A DNA stretch of 64,000 nt from contig CAUDVX010000001.1 of NCBI GenBank assembly GCA_958452935.1, positions 137,753 to 201,752 of the forward strand, given 5' to 3'. A program made the translations under genes and the position numbers. Position 1 is the stretch's first letter. Each line of letters begins with the position of its first letter. Origin of the DNA: an uncultured Collinsella sp. GTDB lineage: Bacteria; Actinomycetota; Coriobacteriia; Coriobacteriales; Coriobacteriaceae. A model generated the notes under the pieces. It ran no database searches. It was not told the origin of the DNA and was given only the letters and a program-made list of their open reading frames with translations. Below are positions 9,282-20,916 of the stretch, piece after piece.

Positions 9282-9971
9282 TTGCCCGTCGCCGCCGCTA
9301 TAACCGTTACCTCACATGCCTCGGATGCCATGGTCGCCATCCCCTTTTGGCTCGAGATGTTCGCCGTTGTCGCCGCATCGATCTCGGGCGTGCTGGTCGC
9401 GCGCGAGCACAAGCTCGACCTGGTGGGCGCGGTCGCGCTCGCGGTGGTCTGCGGTCTGGGCGGCGGTCTTTTGCGCGATATGACACTCCAGGTGGGCAAC
9501 GTCTACATCCTCAACCAGCCGATGGCGCTGCCGCTCTCCATCGCCACGGCGGCCATCATCTACATCTTCCCGGCAATCGTCGATAAACCCGAGAAACTCA
9601 TCCCATTGCTCGACATCATCTCGGTCGGCATCTACGCCGCCACCGGAGCGGACAAAGCACTGGTTTATGGCTTTGCGCCGGCCGTATGCATCATGATGGG
9701 CTTCTTCACCGCGGTGGGTGGCGGCATGTTGCGCGACGGCTTTATGGGCGTGGTCCCAGGCATTTTCCAACGCACTAACTTTTATGCCATCGCGGCCATC
9801 GCCGGATCGGCAAGCTATGTAAGCCTCGTCATGAGTGGCTTGGTCAGCAATGTCGCTGCGCTAGTCGTATGCGTTGCGGTGACCATGGGCCTGCGCTGGC
9901 TCTCGCTGCGCTTTGACATCAAAAGCCCCACCGAAGAAGACATCGCGCGCTTCTTGCATCGCAAAAAATAG
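9282..9971 (+). CDS. TRIC-type (UPF0126/YicG family) membrane channel protein
   Basis: Inner-membrane protein of about 229 residues with seven hydrophobic segments in two internal repeats. Each repeat carries the family pattern of glycines followed by an RD pair (GLGGGLLRD and VGGGMLRDGFMG). Bacterial TRIC homologues form trimeric cation channels; some YicG relatives are tied to glycine transport. I choose the TTG at 9282, 7 nt after AAAGGA; the frame is open back to a TTG inside the palindromic repeat, and an ATG at 9330 is another possibility. Stands alone between the repeat and a surface protein gene. Confidence 0.8.
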   Translation: MPVAAAITVTSHASDAMVAIPFWLEMFAVVAASISGVLVAREHKLDLVGAVALAVVCGLGGGLLRDMTLQVGNVYILNQPMALPLSIATAAIIYIFPAIVDKPEKLIPLLDIISVGIYAATGADKALVYGFAPAVCIMMGFFTAVGGGMLRDGFMGVVPGIFQRTNFYAIAAIAGSASYVSLVMSGLVSNVAALVVCVAVTMGLRWLSLRFDIKSPTEEDIARFLHRKK

Positions 9972-10039
9972 CTTGCGCGGGCTCGTCCCCGAAATGCAAC
10001 TGAGAGGTTCTTTTAGAGCGCCCGCGCGTTGGGTACCCT

Positions 10040-10064
10040 GTTAGATACATGTCGAGTATCTAAC
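10040..10064. promoter_or_regulatory. Inverted repeat upstream of the bactofilin-like gene
   Basis: Perfect 9-bp arms GTTAGATAC and GTATCTAAC with a 7-nt spacer, ending directly before the GAAGGA ribosome site. Placement fits a repressor operator or a 5' UTR hairpin masking translation start; the binding factor is unknown. Confidence 0.5.
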
Positions 10065-10076
10065 GAAGGATTCACT

Positions 10077-11222
10077 ATGCCTTGCAACCTAGCACCGTCG
10101 TCCCGACGCCGTAAAACGCGTGGCCGCATCGCCCTCCTATTCGCACTGATCGCGCTTGCGCTAACCGTACTTCCCACGACGTCGTTCGCCGGCACAGACA
10201 CCGCGGGCAACGTGCTCGCAACCGAAGTTGACTCAAATCCGTCTGGCGTCGAGGGCGACCTGTACTGGGCCGGCCAAAGCCTTAACCTAGACGACGCTTC
10301 CATCGGCCGCGATATTATCGCGGCAGGCGAGAGCTTGTCGATTCGCGACTGCACCGTAGGCGGCGCCGTTCGCCTGGCGGCGCGCACCATCGACATCTCC
10401 AAAACCGCAATCGATGGCAGCGTGACGGTAGCCGGTCAGCACGTCGTGCTCAACACTGATAGCACCGCCAACTGTTTTTACGCGATGGGTGAGACAGTTG
10501 CCCTACGAGGCTCCACCAAGTCGGCAGCACTTGCAGGCGATACGGTGACCATCGACGGCACCGTCGAGGGCGATGTCGAGGTTTGGGCCGACAAGCTCGT
10601 CTTGGGCAAGAATGCCCGCATTACCGGCACCGTAAACGCGCACGTCTCCGAGGACCCCGAGCGCGCCGCAGGAGCCGAGGTCGGCGCGCTCAAGATCGAC
10701 CGTACCGAGAACGAAGATACTTCCACCCTTAACGATATCGTCGGCGGCATCGTGGCCGCAGCCCTGTCGACCTGCTTTATCGCCTTGTTGCTCGAGCTCG
10801 TCTTTCCGCGTGCGACCGCCAGTGCCGCCGGCATGCTCCACCAGCGCCCCATGCCACTGTGGGTGAGCGGTCTTCTGGGCACGATTGCTGTCGTCCCCAC
10901 CGTCCTGCTGCTGATTATCTCTATCGCTGGCCTGTCGCTTGCCGGAACCCTCTTGTGCGGCGTTATCGGCATCGCGTTGGTGTCGAGTGCCTTTGCGGGA
11001 TGCGCGATCGCCCGCATGGTCGGACACAACCAGAACCGCTACGCTATGGCCGCCGTGGGCGGTATCGCCGCAGGAGCCCTCACGGGACTTCCCCTCATCG
11101 GCGACTTCATCAGCGGCGTGGCCTTTGTCTTTATGCTCGGCTACGTTATCCAAATCATCTGGCGCAACGCCCGCCTCAAGCCCCAGCAGGCCACCAACAC
11201 CCCGGGCCTTCCCTCCGCCTAG
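10077..11222 (+). CDS. Bactofilin-like polymer-forming membrane protein
   Basis: 381 residues: N-terminal signal or anchor helix (about 18-38, IALLFALIALALTVL), a right-handed beta-helix-like region of short repeats (about 55-205, for example GRDIIAAGESLSIRDCTVGG and TVTIDGTVEGDVEVWADKLV), then a C-terminal block of about four to five membrane helices (230-365). The repeats look like the polymer-forming bactofilin domain, here apparently on the outer face of the membrane. The ATG at 10077 follows GAAGGA by 6 nt. Likely a cell-envelope scaffold or sensor; precise role unknown. A 9-bp inverted repeat precedes it. Confidence 0.7.
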   Translation: MPCNLAPSSRRRKTRGRIALLFALIALALTVLPTTSFAGTDTAGNVLATEVDSNPSGVEGDLYWAGQSLNLDDASIGRDIIAAGESLSIRDCTVGGAVRLAARTIDISKTAIDGSVTVAGQHVVLNTDSTANCFYAMGETVALRGSTKSAALAGDTVTIDGTVEGDVEVWADKLVLGKNARITGTVNAHVSEDPERAAGAEVGALKIDRTENEDTSTLNDIVGGIVAAALSTCFIALLLELVFPRATASAAGMLHQRPMPLWVSGLLGTIAVVPTVLLLIISIAGLSLAGTLLCGVIGIALVSSAFAGCAIARMVGHNQNRYAMAAVGGIAAGALTGLPLIGDFISGVAFVFMLGYVIQIIWRNARLKPQQATNTPGLPSA

Positions 11223-11293
11223 CCGTCGATCCACCCGCAAAGGGGACAGTCACCTTTGTGGTGGTGCAGACCAACTCAATCCCTGTGTACCAG

Positions 11294-11326
11294 AAAGGGC
11301 GCCGACCATTGCGGTCGGCGCCCTTT
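11294..11326. terminator. Bidirectional terminator between bactofilin-like gene and typA
   Basis: Perfect 14-bp arms (11294-11307 and 11313-11326) with a 5-nt loop, AAA on one side and TTTCTTATT on the other, lying between convergent genes. Confidence 0.85.
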
Positions 11327-11353
11327 CTTATTGGCGGTTATAAGCCCCAGCGC

Positions 11354-13192
<1,839 letters not shown>

Positions 13193-13309
13193 GTAGTTCC
13201 CCTATCTTCTATCCATATACAAACGGCACGCGTATGCGGCCCGCCCAGCGATACAACGCTCAGCGGGAATATTGAGCCTTTTACCGAAAACTCGTTTATT
13301 TTAGCGATT

Positions 13310-13759
13310 TTAGATGAGAGGGGTTTCCTCACCTGCAGGTTCAGGGTCGCTCCACATAAAACCATCGCCGGCGCCCATGCCCTCATACAGCACATATGCC
13401 GAAAAGCCGCTCTCGAGCGTCGTCTCAAAGAAGCTCACGAGCAGAGCGTCGTGATAGCCGCCGTCAATCTCGACACAGCCGGTATAGCCGATGGCATAGC
13501 GAGCGATGCGGCCCAGCCCCTCGTCCTTAAGACCCATCTTGTGCTCGGAGATAAAGTTGGTGGCGGCCTCGAGGCACGCCTCTTCGCCGTCCTCGTCGAG
13601 TGCCGCCAGATAGCGGTTGGAAGCAGCGTCCTCGATCGCCACAACTACGCCCGGATTCTCGCCGGCGGCAAGGTCGTCCAAGAACGCACCAATCAGGTCA
13701 CACACCATGGCGTCGAGCTCGGCGGAGACGTTACCGGAGTCCTGCATATCCTGTGCCAT
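13310..13759 (-). CDS. Acidic hypothetical protein
   Basis: 149-residue soluble, acidic protein I do not recognise. There is no signal peptide, membrane segment or catalytic motif. It has a helical N-terminal half (VSAELDAMVCDLIGAFLDDLAA), then an alternating pattern that may be beta-rich (CVEIDGGYHDALLVSFFE). It is the last of a short minus-strand run, DUF151 protein - small membrane protein - this gene, upstream of typA. Codon use matches its neighbours, so it is probably a real gene conserved in this lineage. Confidence 0.65.
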   Translation of the reverse strand: MAQDMQDSGNVSAELDAMVCDLIGAFLDDLAAGENPGVVVAIEDAASNRYLAALDEDGEEACLEAATNFISEHKMGLKDEGLGRIARYAIGYTGCVEIDGGYHDALLVSFFETTLESGFSAYVLYEGMGAGDGFMWSDPEPAGEETPLI

Positions 13760-13789
13760 CTCTAGACCTTCCCATCGAATCCGGCGTCG

Positions 13790-14146
13790 TTACAGTTCTT
13801 GTGCCTCGGCAGCAATCTTGGCGGCAGCGTCGCGGGCGCGCACCATATCCATCGCGCGCTTGTCGAGTACCTTGATCTGGTTGGTCAGCATTACCGCATC
13901 GACCACACCCCAAATTACCAAGCCTGTTGAAATCGAAAACCCAAGCGCACCAACTGTACCACGAAGACGAGAACAGATTACCGCGACAAGGGCGGAGATG
14001 ATAACCATCTTGATATAGGAGCCGCGGCGCTCGCGAAGCGTGCGGGCCTGCGTCACATAGGCGATGCGAGCCGCCTCGGATGCCTCCGAGCGCATCTGGG
14101 CCTCACGCGCGATGGCGGACGCTTCAGCCGATACGCGGGTACCCAT
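13790..14146 (-). CDS. Small membrane protein with coiled-coil N-terminus
   Basis: 118 residues of unknown function. Residues 5-40 are Ala/Glu/Arg-rich and likely helical; two hydrophobic segments follow (IKMVIISALVAVICSRL and VGALGFSISTGLVIWGVVDAVML), then a charged C-terminal helix. I choose the ATG at 14146, 6 nt after GGAGAGG; the frame stays open to 14176, where it would touch the stop of the preceding gene. Resembles small TM2-like or holin-like proteins only in general shape. Confidence 0.65.
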   Translation of the reverse strand: MGTRVSAEASAIAREAQMRSEASEAARIAYVTQARTLRERRGSYIKMVIISALVAVICSRLRGTVGALGFSISTGLVIWGVVDAVMLTNQIKVLDKRAMDMVRARDAAAKIAAEAQEL

Positions 14147-14176
14147 CAGCGACCTCTCCGCTCGCATGCCAGACAT

Positions 14177-14677
14177 TTAGAAATCATCGGGGGAGAGCGT
14201 ATGGACGAACTCGTCGAACTTCTCGAACTCCTGCTCGTCGTCAACTTCCTCGGCATGGGCAGAAACGGTACCCAGGCGATTCATGATGTCGTCCTCCACG
14301 AACATGGGGGCATTACTGCGCACGGCAAGGGCAATGGCGTCACTGGGGCGGGCGTCAATCTTGCGCTCGTCACCATCGACCAGCACGACAATCGTCGCAT
14401 AGAACACCGGAGGCTCGGCACGAACGATCTCGATGCGCTCGAGCTTGGCGCCCAGGGCATCGACGGTGTCAAGCAGCAGGTCATGCGTTATCGGGCGCTC
14501 GGCGCGACCGCTATCGATGCCACGGCTAATGGCCGCGGCCTCAAACGAGCCGGTCTGAATGGAAAGCGAACGCAGGGGCGCCGTCGAATCCGACTTGCCG
14601 CAGCGCTCACGAAGCACAATAAGCGATGGCACGGGACCGGCGGCCATGACGATGGTCTCTATGTCGACACGAACCAT
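14177..14677 (-). CDS. DUF151 bifunctional nuclease family protein
   Basis: 166-residue protein of the BFN/DUF151 family, whose plant members have RNase and DNase activity; bacterial roles are unclear. Family features: RERCGKSDSTAPLRSLSIQTGSFEA near the N-terminus, RPITHDLLLDTVDALG in the middle and IDARPSDAIALAVRSNAPMFV, the typical DUF151 core. The C-terminal 30 residues are strongly acidic. The ATG at 14677 (MVRVDIE) follows GGAGG; the upstream open frame is not part of the family. First gene of a three-gene run. Confidence 0.85.
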   Translation of the reverse strand: MVRVDIETIVMAAGPVPSLIVLRERCGKSDSTAPLRSLSIQTGSFEAAAISRGIDSGRAERPITHDLLLDTVDALGAKLERIEIVRAEPPVFYATIVVLVDGDERKIDARPSDAIALAVRSNAPMFVEDDIMNRLGTVSAHAEEVDDEQEFEKFDEFVHTLSPDDF

Positions 14678-14768
14678 GGAACACCTCCGGTACGTAGCGG
14701 TTAACACACGGCAGGGTCGCCGCATTGAATAGCTATACTACCCAATCTTTCGCCCAGCACACAAAATC

Positions 14769-14807
14769 AAAGTAGTTAATTTGGGACGGGGCTATTTTGA
14801 CTACTTT
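14769..14807. repeat. Small inverted repeat near tRNA cluster
   Basis: Eight-bp arms AAAGTAGT (14769-14776) and ACTACTTT (14800-14807) around a 23-nt loop containing GGGACGGGGC. Function unknown; it lies between the DUF151 gene and the tRNA terminator. Confidence 0.4.
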
Positions 14808-14818
14808 TGTTGGATAAG

Positions 14819-14850
14819 AAAAAAGCCCCGAGGCGATGCCCCAGGGCTCT
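14819..14850 (-). terminator. Terminator of the tRNA-Ile/Ala transcript
   Basis: Read leftward, AGCCC...GGGCT stem followed by TTTTTTC, directly downstream of tRNA-Ile(GAT). Confidence 0.75.
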
Positions 14851-14861
14851 TAACGTTTTGA

Positions 14862-14938
14862 TGGTGGACCTGACAAGATTCGAACTTGTGACCTCCCGGT
14901 TATCAGCCGGACGCTCTAACCAACTGAGCTACAGGTCC
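14862..14938 (-). tRNA. tRNA-Ile (anticodon GAT), copy 1
   Basis: 77-nt tRNA with acceptor GGACCTG, anticodon GAT in CTGATAAC, T arm with GTTCGAATC and encoded CCA. Identical in sequence to the copy at 15086-15162. Confidence 0.97.
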
Positions 14939-14942
14939 ATCA

Positions 14943-15018
14943 TGGTGGAGGTTAGGGGGATCGAACCCCTGACCTCAGGCTTGCAAAGCCCGCGCTCTCC
15001 CAGCTGAGCTAAACCCCC
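14943..15018 (-). tRNA. tRNA-Ala (anticodon TGC)
   Basis: 76-nt tRNA, acceptor GGGGGTT pairing AACCTCC with one G-T pair, anticodon TGC, encoded CCA. It lies 4 nt upstream of tRNA-Ile copy 1. The Ile-Ala pair usually sits in the rRNA spacer; no rRNA is present here. Confidence 0.97.
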
Positions 15019-15029
15019 ACGGAGAAAGT

Positions 15030-15074
15030 AATAAACACCCCAGCGGCGACTCGGCTCTCGCTGGGGTGTTTATT
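15030..15074 (-). terminator. Strong hairpin between tRNA-Ile copy 2 and tRNA-Ala
   Basis: Perfect 16-bp arms (15030-15045 and 15059-15074) with a 13-nt loop. Its position after tRNA-Ile copy 2, read leftward, suggests a terminator or processing hairpin within the tRNA cluster. Confidence 0.7.
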
Positions 15075-15085
15075 GCGAAAGAAAG

Positions 15086-15162
15086 TGGTGGACCTGACAA
15101 GATTCGAACTTGTGACCTCCCGGTTATCAGCCGGACGCTCTAACCAACTGAGCTACAGGTCC
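15086..15162 (-). tRNA. tRNA-Ile (anticodon GAT), copy 2
   Basis: 77-nt tRNA identical to the copy at 14862-14938, with encoded CCA. A promoter lies directly upstream. Confidence 0.97.
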
Positions 15163-15176
15163 ATCGCGCAAGGGAT

Positions 15177-15206
15177 ATATTAGACGAGTCGTTACGCGCG
15201 CGTCAA
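15177..15206 (-). promoter_or_regulatory. Promoter of the tRNA-Ile/Ala/Ile cluster
   Basis: Leftward TTGACG (15201-15206), 18-nt spacer, TAATAT (15177-15182), about 15 nt before the tRNA 5' end. Confidence 0.75.
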
Positions 15207-15233
15207 CAACTTTTTTGAAAAACTTTGGATGGT

Positions 15234-15371
15234 GTTCGCCCCGGTCGCACGGCGGCATGTGAAGTCGCCTGCTCGGACAGTCCTGACTCGCGCAGAGAGC
15301 ACATTAAGTGCTCTCCGGCTCGTGCGGAACTCGCGATCGACTTCACATGCCGCCGTGCGACCGGGGCGAAC
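15234..15371. repeat. 138-nt perfect fold-back element
   Basis: Perfect 34-bp inverted arms (15234-15267 and 15338-15371, beginning GTTCGCCCCGG) enclose 70 nt that contain a second perfect 8-bp hairpin (15295-15302 with 15308-15315, loop ATTAA). It lies in the gap between the tRNA promoter and the gyrA terminator, with no open frame. Candidates are a structured RNA, a MITE-like mobile unit or a topology/gyrase-related site; none can be decided by reading. Confidence 0.8.
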
Positions 15372-15389
15372 GCGAGTCCCAAGATTGTC

Positions 15390-15423
15390 AAAAAAGCGGT
15401 CGGCGCGCAGGTGCGCCGACCGC
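15390..15423 (-). terminator. gyrA terminator
   Basis: Eleven-bp GC-rich stem (15396-15406 with 15413-15423), then TTTTTT read leftward, about 40 nt after the gyrA stop. Confidence 0.9.
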
Positions 15424-15463
15424 CGATATATGGGGTCTGATATTTTCTATCAGCTAGTTCCTC

Positions 15464-18205
15464 TTACTCGTCGAGGAGATCTTCTGGCATGTCGTCGCCG
15501 TCGCCTAGATCGACAGGAGTTTCTTCAGGGGCAGAGCCGTCTTCTGTGGCTTCGCCTTCGGGCTTCTCTTTGGCGGCCGTCATGCGGGCTACGGCGCAGA
15601 TGCGGTCGTTGTCGTCGACGGTCATCATCTTGACGCCCTGGGTGGCGCGACCGGTCTGGCTGATCTCATCGGTCTTGACGCGAATGACCGTCGCGCCCTC
15701 CGTCACGATGAACAGCTCATGCTGCGGGCCCACCGTCTTCATGGCTGCGAGGTTACCCTTGCGCTCGGTCATCTGGATGGTGTAGACACCCTGACCGCCG
15801 CGGTTCTGCTCCGGGTAATCCGAGACCGGCGTGCGTTTGCCGTAGCCGCGCTCGGTAATGACGAACAGGTCGCCGTTACCGTTGGTAATTTCCATGCCAA
15901 GAACGCTCACGCCTTCCTTCATGCCAATGCCGCGGACGCCGCTGGTATCGCGACCGGTGGCGCGCACCTGGTCCTCGGGGAACATAATCGCCTTGCCCGC
16001 GGTGGTTGCCATGATGATCTTGTCACCCTCGCGCACGCGACGTACAGCGAGCAGCGCGTCGTCGTCCCTCAGGTTGATGGCGATCAGGCCGTCGCGGCGG
16101 CTACGGTCGTAGGCGCTCATCACGGTCTTCTTGACCATGCCACTCTTGGTGGCAAACATCAGGTACTCGTCGGCGGGGAACTCGCGGCAGCTGATGACGC
16201 TCGCGATCTTCTCGCCCTCCTCGAAAGGCAGCAAGTTGACGATCGCGGTGCCGCGCGCCTGGCGCGTGCCAACCGGCAGCTCGTGCACCTTCAGGCGATA
16301 GACCTTGCCCTTGCTCGAGAAGAACAGCACGTACTCGTGCGTGGATGCGATAAACATCTCGTCGATAACGTCGTCCTCTTTAAGGTTGACGCCCGACACG
16401 CCCTTGCCGCCGCGCTTTTGGGCGCGATAGGCGGCCACCGGGATGCGCTTGACGTAGCCGGTGTGGGTGATGGTCACGACCATGTCCTCGTCGGCAATCA
16501 GATCTTCGACGTCCAGGTCCTTCTCGACATGGCTGATCTCGGTGCGGCGCTTGTCGCCGAACTTCTTGGAAATCTCGCGCATCTCTTCCTTGATGACGCC
16601 CAGGATTTTCTCCTCGTGCGCCAACAGGTCCTCGTAGTAGGCGATGGCGCGGCGCAAGCCGTCCAGCTCTTCTTGAATCTTGTCGCGCTCCAGACCGGTC
16701 AGGCGGCGGAGCTTCATCTCGAGGATGGCCGTAGTCTGCTCGGGCGTAAAGCCAAAGCGCTCGATCAGGCGACTGCTGGCCTCAGAGTCGGTCTGCGAGG
16801 AGCGGATGATGCTGATGACCTCGTCGATATGGTCGAGAGCCATCAGGTAGCCCTCGAGAATATGGGCACGCGCCTGTGCCTTCTTGAGGTCAAAGCGGGT
16901 GCGGCGGGTGACGACGTCGACCTGGTGGTCGATGTAGTGCTGCAGCATCTCGCGCAGGCTCAGGCATTTGGGAACGCCGTTGACAAGCGCCAGGTTGTTG
17001 GCACCAAAGGTCGTCTGCAGCGAGGTGTACTTGTACAGGTTGTTGAGCACGACCTGCGGGATGACGCCCTTCTTGAGCTCGATGACCAGACGGATACCCT
17101 TCTGGTTGGACTCATCGCGCATATCCGAGATGCCTTCGATGCGCTTGTCGTTGACGAGCTGGGCGATCTTCTCCTGAAGGGTGCCCTTGTTGACCATGTA
17201 GGGAATCTCGGTAAAGACCAGACGGCTACGGCCGGTCTTGGTGGACTCCACATGAGCCTTGGCGCGCACGGTGATGGAGCCGCGACCGGTCTCGTAGCTC
17301 TGCTTAATGCCGGCACTGCCCATGATGATGGCACCGGTGGGGAAGTCCGGACCGGGCATGATCTGCATGAGCTCGTCGACGGTGGCGTCGGGGTTGTCGA
17401 TCAGGTAGCAGGTGGCCTCGATCGCCTCGGTGAGGTTATGCGGGGCGATGTTGGTGGCCATGCCGACGGCGATGCCCTGGCTGCCGTTGACCAGCAGGTT
17501 GGGGAAACGCGCGGGCAGTGCCACGGGCTCGGCGAGCGACTCGTCGTAGTTGGGCTGCCAGTCGACGGTGTCCTTCTGCAGGTCACGCAGGAGCTCCATG
17601 GCGGGCTTAGCCAGGCGGCTCTCGGTGTAACGCATGGCGGCGGCGCCGTCGCCGTCGATGTTGCCGAAGTTGCCGTGACCGTCGATGAGCGGCGTGCGCA
17701 TGGAGAACCACTGTGCCAGGCGGACCATGGCCTCATAGACCGCGAAGTCGCCGTGCGGATGGTACTTACCGATAACTTCGCCGACCGTCCAGGCCGACTT
17801 CTTGTGCGGACGGTTGGGGTAGATGCCGCTCTCGTTCATTGCGTACAGGATGCGACGGTGCACCGGCTTTAAGCCGTCGCGCACGTCCGGCAGGGCGCGC
17901 GCCGTGATGACCGACATCGAGTACTCGATGAACGACTGCTTCATCTCACGGCCGAACTCCGAAATCTGGAGCTGGCCGCCGTTGATATCCTCGCCGGCCG
18001 AGGCGCCACGGTCGACTTCGCCAAAGCTCTCCTCGAGCTCACCGTCGTCGTCTTCTTCCTCATCATCATCGGCATCGGGGTTATAGGCGTCCGGGTCGCC
18101 GTCCTCGCCCTGCTCGGCGCGGGCAAGCAGGCGCTTCAGATCGTCGGGCATGCCGGCATCGCCGGCCTCGTCCACACCCTCGTTGTTGTTGATATCGTCT
18201 GCCAC
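15464..18205 (-). CDS. gyrA: DNA gyrase subunit A
   Basis: DNA cleavage and religation subunit of gyrase. 913 residues: an unusual acidic N-terminal extension of about 75 residues (runs of Asp/Glu), the breakage-reunion domain with catalytic Tyr193 (MRYTESRL), and a C-terminal beta-pinwheel with the gyrase box QKRGGKG and an acidic tail. The quinolone-determining stretch reads [10 protein letters not shown]: Phe154 (codon at 17744-17746) stands where E. coli has Ser83, and Glu158 where it has Asp87. GTG start after GAGGAGG, 11 nt from the end of gyrB. Other residues of the active site look intact. Confidence 0.97.
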   Translation of the reverse strand: MADDINNNEGVDEAGDAGMPDDLKRLLARAEQGEDGDPDAYNPDADDDEEEDDDGELEESFGEVDRGASAGEDINGGQLQISEFGREMKQSFIEYSMSVITARALPDVRDGLKPVHRRILYAMNESGIYPNRPHKKSAWTVGEVIGKYHPHGDFAVYEAMVRLAQWFSMRTPLIDGHGNFGNIDGDGAAAMRYTESRLAKPAMELLRDLQKDTVDWQPNYDESLAEPVALPARFPNLLVNGSQGIAVGMATNIAPHNLTEAIEATCYLIDNPDATVDELMQIMPGPDFPTGAIIMGSAGIKQSYETGRGSITVRAKAHVESTKTGRSRLVFTEIPYMVNKGTLQEKIAQLVNDKRIEGISDMRDESNQKGIRLVIELKKGVIPQVVLNNLYKYTSLQTTFGANNLALVNGVPKCLSLREMLQHYIDHQVDVVTRRTRFDLKKAQARAHILEGYLMALDHIDEVISIIRSSQTDSEASSRLIERFGFTPEQTTAILEMKLRRLTGLERDKIQEELDGLRRAIAYYEDLLAHEEKILGVIKEEMREISKKFGDKRRTEISHVEKDLDVEDLIADEDMVVTITHTGYVKRIPVAAYRAQKRGGKGVSGVNLKEDDVIDEMFIASTHEYVLFFSSKGKVYRLKVHELPVGTRQARGTAIVNLLPFEEGEKIASVISCREFPADEYLMFATKSGMVKKTVMSAYDRSRRDGLIAINLRDDDALLAVRRVREGDKIIMATTAGKAIMFPEDQVRATGRDTSGVRGIGMKEGVSVLGMEITNGNGDLFVITERGYGKRTPVSDYPEQNRGGQGVYTIQMTERKGNLAAMKTVGPQHELFIVTEGATVIRVKTDEISQTGRATQGVKMMTVDDNDRICAVARMTAAKEKPEGEATEDGSAPEETPVDLGDGDDMPEDLLDE

Positions 18206-18216
18206 GTTACCTCCTC

Positions 18217-20289
<2,073 letters not shown>

Positions 20290-20296
20290 TTATCGT

Positions 20297-20326
20297 AAAA
20301 AAATACCCTCGGGGACGAGGGTATTT
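20297..20326 (-). terminator. Terminator between the DciA-like gene and gyrB
   Basis: Eleven-bp stem (20301-20311 with 20316-20326), 4-nt loop and T-run read leftward. It separates the dnaN-recF-DciA transcript from gyrBA. Confidence 0.88.
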
Positions 20327-20352
20327 GGCTCTACAAGGCCACCAGATGCGAT

Positions 20353-20916
20353 TTAAGGCTCTTTTTTGCTCTGCACGCCCTTGGCCCACTCGGCACTGGC
20401 TCTCATGGCGTTCTCGAGGGCCTCGCGCAGTTTTTGGTCCTCGATGGGTGCCACTTGGTGCTCGATCTCGGCACGCTCGGCATCGCTGAGGTCGGCATGC
20501 GGAGCCGGCGGACGCTCGGCCACGGCCGGGCGCAGGCGCTCTTTTGCAGCGGGCGGTGTGTGGCCGGGGGCGGTCGTCTTGAACACCAGGCCGTCGACGT
20601 GCGCGCCGGCGCGCTCCATGCGCGCGCGGATAATCTCGCGCAAAAGTGTCATCTCCTGCGTCCATGAGGGCGAATCGAGGTACACCAGCAGTTCGTTGGA
20701 CTCGGGCAGGTAGCGCAGGCCCGTCACATGGCGTCCCTCGCGCGTGCCCGAACACACCGCATTCCAGGCGCGATAGACCGCACGAGACTCCTCCGCAGCC
20801 TCCATCTGCGCGCGGCGCTCAGGTGTCGCGGCCGCCAGGATACGCTGACGCTCGGCATCCAAAAAGCCGCCGAAGGCGACCATTCCGTTCTCGCGCTCGT
20901 AATTAGCACGCCTCAC
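20353..20916 (-). CDS. DUF721 (DciA-like) protein
   Basis: 187-residue protein of the DUF721 family, which includes DciA, the helicase-loading factor that replaces DnaC in most bacteria. The DUF721 core is residues about 45-110 (WNAVCSGTREGRHVTGLRYLPESNELLVYLDSPSW and LREIIRARM). The C-terminal half is charged and helical. Position right after recF matches many actinobacteria. The GTG at 20916 overlaps the recF stop by 14 nt; an ATG at 20883 is an alternative. DnaB, its expected partner, is at 3.8-5.2 kb. Helicase loading here is inferred. Confidence 0.75.
   Translation of the reverse strand: MRRANYERENGMVAFGGFLDAERQRILAAATPERRAQMEAAEESRAVYRAWNAVCSGTREGRHVTGLRYLPESNELLVYLDSPSWTQEMTLLREIIRARMERAGAHVDGLVFKTTAPGHTPPAAKERLRPAVAERPPAPHADLSDAERAEIEHQVAPIEDQKLREALENAMRASAEWAKGVQSKKEP

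Noticed and set aside
11231..11264. Imperfect hairpin with CAAAGG/CCTTTG arms after the bactofilin-like gene
   Set aside because: Short arms with interruptions and no T-run; the strong terminator just downstream explains termination.
15719..17872. Rightward open frame of 717 codons
   Set aside because: Antisense shadow of gyrA.
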